Below are positions 1-7,868 of a stretch of 64,000 nucleotides of DNA, in pieces. The first letter of the stretch is position 1; each line of letters begins with the position of its first letter. Position numbers and translations under genes: made by a program. The notes under the pieces were generated by a model that did not search any database, was not told the origin of the DNA, and saw only the letters and a list, made by a program, of their open reading frames with translations. This DNA is from Abiotrophia sp. HMSC24B09 (GTDB taxonomy: Bacteria; Bacillota; Bacilli; Lactobacillales; Aerococcaceae): the NCBI RefSeq assembly GCF_001815865.1, contig NZ_KV822187.1:62001-126000 (forward strand), written 5' to 3'.

Positions 1-1302
1 CGCATCGAAGTCCGCCTTGGTCGCCCCCATCTTAATGGCCACCGCGAAGCCTTGTAGCATTTCATCCACTCCTTCACCAATGGCGTGTAGGCCGACAATC
101 TTCTCCTCAGGGCCATGGCAAACCAGCTTAAACTTAGAAGGAACATTGAGCCCGGCAGCCCGTTGATACATGGAGTTGAACTGGCTAGTGTAGACTTTAA
201 GATTGTCTGCACCGAATTTAGCTTCTGCTTCTTCTTGAGTGTAACCCACTGTGGCGATAGCCGGGTGGGAGAAGACAACTGTTGGAATTTGGCTGTAATC
301 AATAGCGGCAGAGGTTGCCCCATTGAAGAGGAATTCTGCCACATGACGGCCTGCGCGGATAGCGACCGGCGTCAAGGCTGGGCGACCGATTACATCCCCT
401 ACTGCATAAATATGTGGGACGGCCGTCTGATGTTGGTCATTGACTTGGATAATCCCTCGTTCATTGACTTGAATGTCGGTATTTTCCAAGCCTAGGGCGT
501 CGGAATTAAGGGCCCGACCAATGGCTGCAATGACCCGATCCACTACTAAGACTACTTGACCTTGAGACAAGCATTCAATCTTGCCATCCTGGCGACGACG
601 ATAGGCGTCGAACTGGGTATGAGCGTGTAAAGTTGGGCCATGTTCTGCCATGGTATCCAACAAGGCTTGGCTAAGCATGGAGTCAAATTTACGTAATGGG
701 CGGTCAAAGCGGACTACTAAGTGAGACTCTACCCCCAATGCGTGTAAGACACCGGCCAACTCTACAGCAATATAACCTGCGCCCACAACGGCAACTGATT
801 GAGGCAGGTCTTGCCATTCGAAGAAGGAATCAGACGTATCCAAGAGCTCGTGGCCTGGCACTTGTGGCACCGCTGGACGGCCACCTGTGGCAATCATAAA
901 GTAACGTGCAGAATAGGTCTGACCGTTAACTTGAACCGTATGATTATCGACGAATTTAGCATAGCCTTTGATGTAATCAATGCCATTATTTAATAAGCCA
1001 CGTTCATAGCTAGCGCGGGCATTGGCCACATAAGTATCACGAGCCTTAACAAATTCCTGGTAGTTAAATTGATAGTGAACATCTTGGAAACCATAGCCTG
1101 GCCCTACTTGGTTCATAACATCGGCCATATGAGCCGCGTACCAGGTGATTTTCTTAGGCACACAGCCTTCGTTAACACAGGTACCTCCTAAGCGTTTGCC
1201 TTCTATCAAGGCTACCTTGGCGCCGTACATAGCCGCGCGATTGGCTGTCGCCACACCGCCGCTACCGCCACCAATTACAATTAAATCATAGTTTGCAGTC
1301 AT
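1..1302 (-). CDS. gor: Glutathione-disulfide reductase (3' end beyond window)
   Basis: This is a flavoprotein that reduces glutathione disulfide with NADPH in the cytosol. The minus strand reads an open frame of 434 codons from ATG 1302 to the window edge without a stop. Visible features are the FAD-binding GGGSGGVATA near residue 12, the redox-active CVNEGC disulfide followed by VPKK (about 40-50), the second nucleotide fold VGAGYIAVELAG (about 170), and arginines in VVRFDRPLRKFD that favour NADPH. The missing C-terminus, perhaps 15-20 residues, should carry the catalytic His-Glu motif. AGGAGGT lies 5 bases upstream of the start. Other disulfide reductases are possible, but the CVNEGCVPKK context fits Gor best. 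Confidence 0.9.
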   Translation of the reverse strand, partial: MTANYDLIVIGGGSGGVATANRAAMYGAKVALIEGKRLGGTCVNEGCVPKKITWYAAHMADVMNQVGPGYGFQDVHYQFNYQEFVKARDTYVANARASYERGLLNNGIDYIKGYAKFVDNHTVQVNGQTYSARYFMIATGGRPAVPQVPGHELLDTSDSFFEWQDLPQSVAVVGAGYIAVELAGVLHALGVESHLVVRFDRPLRKFDSMLSQALLDTMAEHGPTLHAHTQFDAYRRRQDGKIECLSQGQVVLVVDRVIAAIGRALNSDALGLENTDIQVNERGIIQVNDQHQTAVPHIYAVGDVIGRPALTPVAIRAGRHVAEFLFNGATSAAIDYSQIPTVVFSHPAIATVGYTQEEAEAKFGADNLKVYTSQFNSMYQRAAGLNVPSKFKLVCHGPEEKIVGLHAIGEGVDEMLQGFAVAIKMGATKADFDA

Positions 1303-1373
1303 GCAAATACCTCCTAATAATCTCTACCCTTATATACTACACCATTTGGTCCAAAATCCCTTCTATAATGCTC

Positions 1374-1402
1374 AAAAAGCGGGAGACAGGCTCCCGCTTT
1401 CT
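1374..1402 (-). terminator. Intrinsic terminator of the exporter/acetyltransferase operon
   Basis: A 10-bp perfect stem (1376-1385 with 1391-1400) and a 5-base loop are followed on the minus strand by a short U-run. It lies just after the acetyltransferase stop. Confidence 0.85.
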
Positions 1403-1407
1403 ATCAG

Positions 1408-1938
1408 CTATAAGTCAATCCAATAACGACATAAGAGATTGCCGCCTGCTTCCGTCACCACATTTTCCAAAATACCGCCATTCTTCTCAATGACGCGTGC
1501 CGAACCTAGATTGGTCTTGTCACAGGTAATCAGTAGTCGTTGGAGCCCTTCTTGACGGGCCTTATCTAGAGTTAAGGCCAAAAGTTGAGTGCCATAGCCT
1601 TGGCCCCAGCAATCTGGCGCAATTGAGTAACCGACATGACCACCGAACTGACGTAAATAATCCGTTAATTCAAGCCGCAAATTACTTAGACCAACCAAGC
1701 GATCACTGGCACCATCCTGCTCCAACACTAACCATATTTTGGCTGGCGCGTAGCCCTCGGGTAGGGTCTCCCGTTTGGTCATGGCCACTTGTCTTTGATG
1801 CCAAGCCGCCATATCGTCATAGTTTTCAAGGTCACCACAGCCATGGGCGACTAATTGACGCTTGAGATAGGCCTGACGATAGGCTGCCAGTGCCGGATAA
1901 TCAGCTGGACTAATCTCCTTAAGATATAAGTTACTCAT
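1408..1938 (-). CDS. GNAT family N-acetyltransferase
   Basis: This 176-residue protein of the GNAT fold transfers an acetyl group from acetyl-CoA to an amine; the substrate cannot be told. Visible signatures are GYSIAPDCWGQGYGTQLL (acetyl-CoA pyrophosphate loop, about residues 100-120) and the later DKTNLGSARVIEKNGG segment, both typical of RimJ/RimL-like members. I chose ATG 1938 (MSNLYLKEI) because AGGAGG sits 6 bases upstream; the ATG three bases earlier is too close and a farther upstream start overlaps the Shine-Dalgarno. It is the last gene of the unit that begins with the two ABC exporter genes, 23 bases behind them, and is followed by a terminator. Confidence 0.85.
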   Translation of the reverse strand: MSNLYLKEISPADYPALAAYRQAYLKRQLVAHGCGDLENYDDMAAWHQRQVAMTKRETLPEGYAPAKIWLVLEQDGASDRLVGLSNLRLELTDYLRQFGGHVGYSIAPDCWGQGYGTQLLALTLDKARQEGLQRLLITCDKTNLGSARVIEKNGGILENVVTEAGGNLLCRYWIDL

Positions 1939-1961
1939 CATAAGCCTCCTTTTCACTGCTA

Positions 1962-3716
1962 CTAGCCATTGGCTTGTTGTAGCTGCATACGATACATTTC
2001 AGCATAGCGTCCGTCTTGGGCCAACAAGGTCTGATGATTGCCACGTTCCACAATCTGGCCTTCATGCAAGACCAAAATTAAATCAGCGTCTTGGATGGTT
2101 GACAGGCGGTGGGCAATGATAAAGGTGGTCCGCCCCTGGCTCACGACCTTCATGGCATGTTGGATGATTTCTTCCGTCTCCGTATCAATATGAGACGTTG
2201 CCTCATCCAGAATCAAAATCTTAGGATCTGCAGCCAAGGTCCGGGCAAAACTAATCAGTTGGCGTTCACCACTGGAATAGGTCGCCCCTTTTTCAAAGAC
2301 GGGAGCCTGAATACCTTGAGGCAGGCGACTGACCATGTCCTTGGCCCCAACCCGCTCAAGGGCTTGCCAGACAGCCGCATCATCAATGGCCTCATTCCCC
2401 ATGGTCACATTGGAAGAAATAGTTCCAGTGAAAAGATACGGGTCTTGAAGCACAATTCCCATTTCCTTACGAACACTCTCACGGGAATAGTCGCCAATGG
2501 CTTGTCCATCAATGAGAATCTGGCCTTCTTGAGGGTCATAGAAGCGGAACAAGAGATTAATCATAGAACTCTTACCTGACCCCGTATGCCCCACCAAGGC
2601 AATGGTCTGACCTGGCTGAGCTAGCAGATTCAAATCCTTCAAGACAGGTTGACCTGGCACATAGGCGAAATGGACATCTTTGAACTCGACTTGACCTTGA
2701 GTCACTACCAAGTCTCGGTCTACCTCCACTTCCTGCTCCGCGTCCAGTAATTCCAGGACCCGTTGGCCGGTAGCCACCGATTGTTGAATCTGAGAGAATT
2801 GCCGGACAAAGTTATTGAGGTTCATGAAGAGACGATCCAAGTAGTTGATGTAGATAAAGAGCTGGCCGACTGTAATAGCCAGAGTCTGCCCCAAGAATTG
2901 ATAACCCACCACAGCCAAAATTAAGGCTACAAAAGACCGGTTGAGCAATTCACCCAAGCTCCAAGAGACCGTGGAGTCCACGCGAATCCATTTTAGGGCT
3001 GCTTGGTACATCTGCTCTACGATTGTTTGGAAACGGGATTTGAAGCTGGACTCTATGTGAGAAAGCTGAATTATGACACTGCCGTTCATGGTTTCATTGA
3101 CCTGGGAATTAATCTCACTTTGAGCTTCGAAGAAAACCTTCATAGCCTGAGAGACTTGGCGACTGTAGAGCACATACCAGCAATAAAAGAGTGGTAAGAG
3201 CAGTAAAAGGGCCAAACCAATATACCAGTTCAAGCTAAAGATAAAGACATAAATAATGATTACCTGAGCCAAATTAAGAAAGGCTTGCGACATGATACCA
3301 CCGTAGAAGTTGCTTCTAAGGGTCTCCGTGTCATTAATAATGCGAGAGGAAATCTTGCCGGCTGGCTTATCATCAAAATATGAGACCGGCAGATTCTGCA
3401 TGACATCGAAGGCCTTATTGCGGATGTATTCCACTATACGGTTGGCACATGACATTAAGATAATACTAGCAAAATAGCCAATAATCGAAGCTAAGGCAAT
3501 CAGGCCTACATAGAAGCCCAGATGTTGCAGCATAGCTGCCCTATCCAGTTCCTTTCCCTGATTGAAGACAGGCGTGAGCACTTGGTCAATGACTCTTTGA
3601 ATTTCTAAGGGGGCATAGTTTTGAATAATGGTCCCCCCGCCCAAGAGCACTAGGCCTAGGAGGAAGAGACGCCACTCTACCTTGACCAATCGAAATAATC
3701 TTAAGGGGATACTCAT
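1962..3716 (-). CDS. Heterodimeric multidrug ABC exporter, catalytic-site subunit (BmrD/LmrD/YheH-like)
   Basis: This 584-residue half-transporter has about six membrane helices (residues 1-310) and a nucleotide-binding domain (about 345-584). The NBD has Walker A GHTGSGKS, a Q-loop in VLQDPYLF, signature YSSGERQ (degenerate from LSGGQ), Walker B ILILDEATSHID with the catalytic glutamate, and the H-loop IIAHRLS. The upstream partner has a normal signature but Asp in place of the Walker B Glu. This one-good-site, one-degenerate-site pattern is that of BmrCD and LmrCD. The start overlaps the partner's end by 4 bases, so translation is probably coupled. Drug or lipid-like efflux is inferred from family; the substrate is unknown. 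Confidence 0.88.
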   Translation of the reverse strand: MSIPLRLFRLVKVEWRLFLLGLVLLGGGTIIQNYAPLEIQRVIDQVLTPVFNQGKELDRAAMLQHLGFYVGLIALASIIGYFASIILMSCANRIVEYIRNKAFDVMQNLPVSYFDDKPAGKISSRIINDTETLRSNFYGGIMSQAFLNLAQVIIIYVFIFSLNWYIGLALLLLLPLFYCWYVLYSRQVSQAMKVFFEAQSEINSQVNETMNGSVIIQLSHIESSFKSRFQTIVEQMYQAALKWIRVDSTVSWSLGELLNRSFVALILAVVGYQFLGQTLAITVGQLFIYINYLDRLFMNLNNFVRQFSQIQQSVATGQRVLELLDAEQEVEVDRDLVVTQGQVEFKDVHFAYVPGQPVLKDLNLLAQPGQTIALVGHTGSGKSSMINLLFRFYDPQEGQILIDGQAIGDYSRESVRKEMGIVLQDPYLFTGTISSNVTMGNEAIDDAAVWQALERVGAKDMVSRLPQGIQAPVFEKGATYSSGERQLISFARTLAADPKILILDEATSHIDTETEEIIQHAMKVVSQGRTTFIIAHRLSTIQDADLILVLHEGQIVERGNHQTLLAQDGRYAEMYRMQLQQANG

Positions 3717-5458
3717 GCCATCACCTCCTCTTCTAAGACTTCTTCATTTAGGCGTTGGCGCCATGCTTGTTCAGCATACCAACCGCCTAGGGCCATGAGA
3801 TCTTCTGCGCGCCCTTCTTCTACAATGCGGCCTTGGTCTAGGACCACAATCCAATCGGCATGCTCCACAGCTGTTAAGCGATGGGTAGTAATAATATTGG
3901 TCTTACCGGCTCGTAGAGTTTGGATATTTTCAATAATAATACGTTCGGTCCGCGCATCAACTGCCGATAAGGCATCGTCTAAAATCAGGAGCTCTGGTTC
4001 CTTAATCATGGCGCGGGCGATGGAGATACGTTGCTTCTGACCGCCTGAAATAGCCACCCCTTTCTCCCCAATTAGAGTGTCGTAGCCCTCCGACATACGT
4101 TCCAAGTCTTGGCTAAAGGCTGCAATGGCCACCGCAACATCCACTTGTTTCTGACTGGCAGAAGGATTACCCAAGAGAATATTCTCCCTTACGGTACGTG
4201 AAAAGAGTAAGTGTTCTTGCGGTACATAACCAATCAGCTTTTCCATATCGTGGCGATTAAAATCACTGATTGGTCGGTTGTTGACTAAGAATTCTCCCTG
4301 GCCAATGGGATACTGGCATAGGAATTGGCGAACCAGGGTGGTCTTGCCGCTACCTGTCTTACCGACAATCCCCAGGGTCTGGCCTTTCTTCAGACGCAGA
4401 TGAATGTGACTGAGACTGTCTTCAGAAGCTCCTTGATAGCGGAAACTATAATCAGCTAGGCTCAGCTCCTCTAGGTCACTTAGCCTTTGAGTCCCTTGAC
4501 TGGCCAAATCATCGCTAGCTTCCAATAATTCTTGGATCTTACCATGGCTGACTTTGGCATTTTGATAGACAACAATCAAATCGGTTAAGGACCAGAGCGG
4601 TTCAGCCAGTGAAACTGAATAGAGTTGCAAGGCAATAACTTGGCCCAAGGTCAAATGCCCTGCCGCCATTTCCAGTCCCCCTACGCCAATGACTAAGGCC
4701 GCGGTCAGGGACATAATGGTAATGGATAGGCGACCAAACGCCGCTTGGTAGTACATAATCCGGATAGCCTTGCTGGCTAAATCGCGCGTTTTTGCCTGGA
4801 AACGTTGACTGGCTTCTTGTTTGTTACCGTAAGCGCGCGTCACTCGAATGCCTTCTATGACCTCTAAGACCTCATTACCAAGGGAAGCAACCGCATCGCG
4901 TTGTTGCGTCACGGCTTCTTCTTGTCGACGCGTTAAGATTACAAGAGGAAGCAGGATGAGACTAGAAGGAATAAGAGCTAAGAGGGTCACCTTCCAAGAA
5001 ATAGATAGCATAATGGGAATAATGATAAAGTAGGTACCCGCGGATAAGAGAAAGCTCATTACGCCATAGCCCATAAAATCCTCAATTCCCCTAACATCAG
5101 AAGTGAAGCGAGTCATCATGTCGCCTGAACGGAACTTCTCAAAAAATTGAATCCGCATGCTGATGATCTTCTGGTAGAGATTGAGCTTGACTTCCTTGAT
5201 ATAGAATGCCGATTGACTAAAGAGTCGACTCATCCATAGGTATGCAGATGTGTACTGAGCCACCGACACCACCAGGAAAATGCCAATGAAGAGAGCCAGG
5301 CTCTGACCCGTCAGCGAGTGGTCGGCCATGGCATCAATAATGGCCTGAGTTACGCGCGTAGGAATGACCAACAAGATATAGTCGGCAATAATGGAAAGCA
5401 GAATAATCAGGTAAGTCATCGGATAACGTTTAATGAATTGCCACATGGCAGCTAACAT
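3713..5458 (-). CDS. Heterodimeric multidrug ABC exporter, degenerate-site subunit (BmrC/LmrC/YheI-like)
   Basis: This 581-residue half-transporter has a membrane domain (about 1-310) and an NBD with Walker A GKTGSGKT, Q-loop VPQEHLLF, a canonical ISGGQKQR signature, Walker B LLILDDALSAVD (Asp replaces the catalytic Glu) and the H-loop TTHRL. I chose ATG 5458 (MLAAMWQFIKRYPMTY), with AAGGGGGA about 5 bases upstream. The open frame continues upstream to 5572, but that part lies inside a terminator hairpin and is not expected to be translated. It is preceded by a leader ORF and attenuator-like terminator and followed by the partner gene, overlapping by 4 bases. Confidence 0.88.
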   Translation of the reverse strand: MLAAMWQFIKRYPMTYLIILLSIIADYILLVIPTRVTQAIIDAMADHSLTGQSLALFIGIFLVVSVAQYTSAYLWMSRLFSQSAFYIKEVKLNLYQKIISMRIQFFEKFRSGDMMTRFTSDVRGIEDFMGYGVMSFLLSAGTYFIIIPIMLSISWKVTLLALIPSSLILLPLVILTRRQEEAVTQQRDAVASLGNEVLEVIEGIRVTRAYGNKQEASQRFQAKTRDLASKAIRIMYYQAAFGRLSITIMSLTAALVIGVGGLEMAAGHLTLGQVIALQLYSVSLAEPLWSLTDLIVVYQNAKVSHGKIQELLEASDDLASQGTQRLSDLEELSLADYSFRYQGASEDSLSHIHLRLKKGQTLGIVGKTGSGKTTLVRQFLCQYPIGQGEFLVNNRPISDFNRHDMEKLIGYVPQEHLLFSRTVRENILLGNPSASQKQVDVAVAIAAFSQDLERMSEGYDTLIGEKGVAISGGQKQRISIARAMIKEPELLILDDALSAVDARTERIIIENIQTLRAGKTNIITTHRLTAVEHADWIVVLDQGRIVEEGRAEDLMALGGWYAEQAWRQRLNEEVLEEEVMA

Positions 5459-5509
5459 AAAAATCCCCCTTAATATAGTTAGATAGGTAAAATCCCCTAA
5501 TAGACGCAC

Positions 5510-5583
5510 AAAAAAGACCCTAAGATGGACAGCACAAGGAACAGAATCTAGTCCTGGCCCTTGCCACTCCAACTTAGCGTCTT
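5510..5583 (-). terminator. Attenuator terminator in the exporter leader
   Basis: On the minus strand, arms 5583-5568 and 5529-5514 pair at 14 of 16 positions. An inner 6-bp helix (GCAAGG with CCUUGU) caps the stem, and six U residues follow directly. It lies between the leader ORF and the exporter start codon, so it would stop most transcripts before the structural genes unless relieved. Confidence 0.8.
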
Positions 5584-5603
5584 ATCATCTTCTATATTCT
5601 TGG

Positions 5604-5631
5604 CTATAAGGCCTAGTAAGGCACTTTATAG
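5604..5631 (-). promoter_or_regulatory. Leader hairpin overlapping the leader-peptide stop codon
   Basis: The minus-strand RNA folds CUAUAAAGUGCC against GGCCUUAUAG with a short loop and two single-base bulges. The UAA stop of the leader ORF (5628-5626) is inside the 5' arm, so a ribosome at or near the end of the leader would block this hairpin. Its exact role in switching the downstream terminator is inferred. Confidence 0.5.
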
Positions 5632-5691
5632 CATGACGTCTAAAAGGAGTGGGTGTTGTTTAGCTTGTTTGGTTTTAGCTACTAAGATCAT
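5626..5691 (-). CDS. Candidate 21-residue leader peptide of the ABC exporter operon
   Basis: ATG 5691 begins a 21-codon ORF (MILVAKTKQAKQ..., with a PLLL stretch near the end and a C-terminal VML) ending in TAA. AAAGGAG sits 8 bases upstream of the ATG, and a plausible promoter lies about 40 bases upstream. The ORF is followed by a hairpin overlapping its stop and then a strong terminator before the exporter genes. This is the layout of ribosome-mediated attenuation leaders such as BmrB of the Bacillus subtilis bmrBCD operon. I see no sequence similarity to BmrB, so the assignment rests on architecture alone. Confidence 0.55.
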   Translation of the reverse strand: MILVAKTKQAKQHPLLLDVML

Positions 5692-5729
5692 GACACATAC
5701 TCCTTTCTTTCTTTTTTTCTTACTTTTCT

Positions 5730-5759
5730 AGGATACCACAGGCTTATCGTATTTGTAAA
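5730..5759 (-). promoter_or_regulatory. Promoter of the leader peptide/exporter operon
   Basis: The -35 TTTACA (5759-5754) and -10 TATCCT (5735-5730) are separated by 18 bases, pointing to the leader ORF. Confidence 0.5.
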
Positions 5760-5819
5760 GCCTTTCTTGAAATTATTTTACAAACATCCTTAGTCCTAGG
5801 CCCCTTCAGGTAGCTTGGC

Positions 5820-5848
5820 TTGCAATATGGTGTGGCTTTCGGTAAACT
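5820..5848 (+). promoter_or_regulatory. Promoter of the DUF1189 gene
   Basis: TTGCAA (5820-5825) and TAAACT (5843-5848) are separated by 17 bases. It is divergent from the exporter promoter within the same intergenic region. Confidence 0.4.
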
Positions 5849-5894
5849 AAGCCTGTATAAAGTAATTTCTAGATTAATATAAAGGATGACCACA

Positions 5895-6938
5895 TTGAAA
5901 CAATTAATTGCCATTATCTTTTCTTCCTTGCGAATGCCCCAACAAATCTTCGGGCTTTCCAAGGTGCCCTTTAAATTCTTCCGTCGTCTTAGCCGGCTGA
6001 TTATCCTCTGGCTAACCGTCACCTCTATCCTGGTGATCCTCAAGCCACTCAATCAACTCTTTGACGATGTCAAAGCTAGCTCAAATAACCTACCAGATTT
6101 CCATACTGTTGACGGTAAGCTAGAGCTCGCCCAAGACCAAAAGCCTGTCTACTTCCAATCTCAGTCCTTTCAATTAGTTGTTGATGATACCGTAACGGTT
6201 AGCGGGCCCCAAGACCAACCTACTATCCCAACGGACATTGCTAGCCGCCTGTCCACTAAATCCGTGGCCAGCTTCTTCCTCTTCAAGGATCGGGCTTTCG
6301 GCCAAGTTGCTGGACGTATGATGCAAATTACGGACCTCTACAAGGCCAACTTTAACAAGCAAGTCGCTAGCCAAACTTTAAACTCTATTGAAAATTACCG
6401 CTGGATCTTTTATCTGTCCCTTGTCATTATGGCTTGGATTATCTCCTGGTTACTCTATTGGTTTGTAATCCTGCTCATTTCTTACTTGGCCCACTTCACT
6501 ACCCTACGGTCCAAGTCCTTCAAACTCTTTAGCCAGACTATGCGCCTAGTGATTCAAGTGACCTTTGTTCCCTTCCTTATCTATGGCCTCTTACAAATCA
6601 TTATGCCTCTAGGCTTTGTCTTCTTCATCTTCTTGGCCCTCTATACGGTCGCCTTCATCTACTACGCCCAACAGCGCTTTATGATGAGTCTCTTCTCGGC
6701 CTTCAATAGCCAAGCCTTCAAGGAAGGGATGCAGGACTTACAAGAAGATGCCAATAAGCTAAGCCCTGAGGAAATGAACGAACGCTTTATGTCCTTGATT
6801 CAAGAAGCCAGACAAGAGCGTCATGATCAAGCAGAAGGTAAAGAGGAAGAAGCAGCAGATGCAAACCCTCAAGATCACACTAGTCAAAATGACCAGCCAT
6901 CACAAGATTCTTCTGACCAAGATCAAGACAATGAATAA
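5895..6938 (+). CDS. DUF1189-like polytopic membrane protein
   Basis: This is a protein of about 347 residues with one N-terminal membrane helix (about 30-50), an extracytoplasmic region of about 110 residues, three or four further helices (about 170-270) and a charged, disordered Gln/Asp/Glu/Ser-rich tail. This layout matches the DUF1189 family (YvdJ-like), whose biochemical role is unknown to me. AAAGG touches the first ATG (5886) directly, so TTG 5895 (KQLIAIIFSS...), 9 bases downstream, is the better-spaced start; ATG 5886 is the alternative. It is a single plus-strand gene between convergent or divergent neighbours, with a bidirectional terminator after it. Confidence 0.65.
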   Translation: MKQLIAIIFSSLRMPQQIFGLSKVPFKFFRRLSRLIILWLTVTSILVILKPLNQLFDDVKASSNNLPDFHTVDGKLELAQDQKPVYFQSQSFQLVVDDTVTVSGPQDQPTIPTDIASRLSTKSVASFFLFKDRAFGQVAGRMMQITDLYKANFNKQVASQTLNSIENYRWIFYLSLVIMAWIISWLLYWFVILLISYLAHFTTLRSKSFKLFSQTMRLVIQVTFVPFLIYGLLQIIMPLGFVFFIFLALYTVAFIYYAQQRFMMSLFSAFNSQAFKEGMQDLQEDANKLSPEEMNERFMSLIQEARQERHDQAEGKEEEAADANPQDHTSQNDQPSQDSSDQDQDNE

Positions 6939-6940
6939 TA

Positions 6941-6971
6941 AAAAGCTAGGACCTCAAGTCCTAGCTTTTTT
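6941..6971. terminator. Bidirectional intrinsic terminator
   Basis: A 10-bp perfect stem (6943-6952 with 6958-6967) has a U-run on either strand. It serves the DUF1189 gene on plus and the fructokinase operon on minus. Confidence 0.85.
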
Positions 6972-6985
6972 ATGTCTTAAGTGCT

Positions 6986-7852
6986 TTACTTGGCTTCTAA
7001 GAGTTCCTTAGCCAATTCGTAACAGCCGGTAATGCCGGCATTATCTTCCAAAGCTGGTGGCACGATGAAACCTTCTAATTCTGGCAAGGTCACATAGTTG
7101 TTGTTAAGCGCCACTAAATGCTCACGAATCATTGGGAAGAGTTGGCGTTGCTTCATAACCCCGCCACCCAAGATAAAGCGTTCAGTACTCAAAATCAAAT
7201 AGTAGTTGTAGATAGCTTGGGCAATGTAATAGGCTTCTAAGTTCCAGACTTCCAACTCATTGCTGAGTTCAATCCCCTTCTTACCCCAACGTGCCTCAAT
7301 CGCTGGCCCAGCAGCCATGCCTTCTAAGCAGTCGTGGTGGAAAGGACATTTACCTTCATAGTGGTCCTCTGGATGACGTTTGAGGCTGATGTGACCTGCT
7401 TCAGGATGGGCAAAACCGCTAATAATCTTGCCACCTACTACGACCCCAGCACCCACACCGGTCCCGATGGTGATATACATACAGTTTTCAACGCCGCGCG
7501 CAGCCCCCTGCTTCATTTCCCCGTAGGCTGCCGCGTTGACGTCAGTGGTCCAAGCCATTGGTACATCAAATTCCTTCTTGAAAGCACCCAAGAAATCAAA
7601 ATGTTGCCATGGCAACTTTGGTGTATTGGTGATATAACCATAGTCCTTGCCATTAGGGTTCGCCCCAATTGGACCGAAAGAACCAAAACCAAAGGCCTTA
7701 ATCCCATTATATTTCTTGAAAAAGTTAATCATGCTTGGCATGGATTCAGATGGCGTCTCAGTTGGGACACTCAAACGTTCAATCAAGGTTCCATCCATTT
7801 CGAAGACAGCGCAGACACATTTTGTACCGCCTAATTCAATTGCTCCAATCAT
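6986..7852 (-). CDS. scrK: ROK family fructokinase
   Basis: This is a cytosolic kinase phosphorylating fructose with ATP (288 residues). The N-terminal phosphate-binding GAIELGGTK, the ROK core GTGVGAGVVVGGK and the zinc site (AGHISLKRHP followed by CPFHHDCLEG) are those of bacterial ScrK-type fructokinases. I chose ATG 7852 (MIGAIELGG) over GTG 7861 because the family begins there and an AGTGAG element is about 8 bases upstream. It follows the DEAD-box helicase gene by 16 bases and has no sugar transporter beside it, so which sugar pathway it feeds is not visible. Confidence 0.85.
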   Translation of the reverse strand: MIGAIELGGTKCVCAVFEMDGTLIERLSVPTETPSESMPSMINFFKKYNGIKAFGFGSFGPIGANPNGKDYGYITNTPKLPWQHFDFLGAFKKEFDVPMAWTTDVNAAAYGEMKQGAARGVENCMYITIGTGVGAGVVVGGKIISGFAHPEAGHISLKRHPEDHYEGKCPFHHDCLEGMAAGPAIEARWGKKGIELSNELEVWNLEAYYIAQAIYNYYLILSTERFILGGGVMKQRQLFPMIREHLVALNNNYVTLPELEGFIVPPALEDNAGITGCYELAKELLEAK

Positions 7853-7868
7853 CTTACACACTCACTTT

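Noticed and set aside
5459..5572. N-terminal extension of the exporter ORF (start at 5572)
   Set aside because: It runs through the terminator hairpin and lacks a ribosome binding site, while ATG 5458 has one and gives the normal family length.
5744..6052. 102-codon minus-strand ORF opposite the DUF1189 start
   Set aside because: It is an antisense shadow with no ribosome binding site and no recognisable family.
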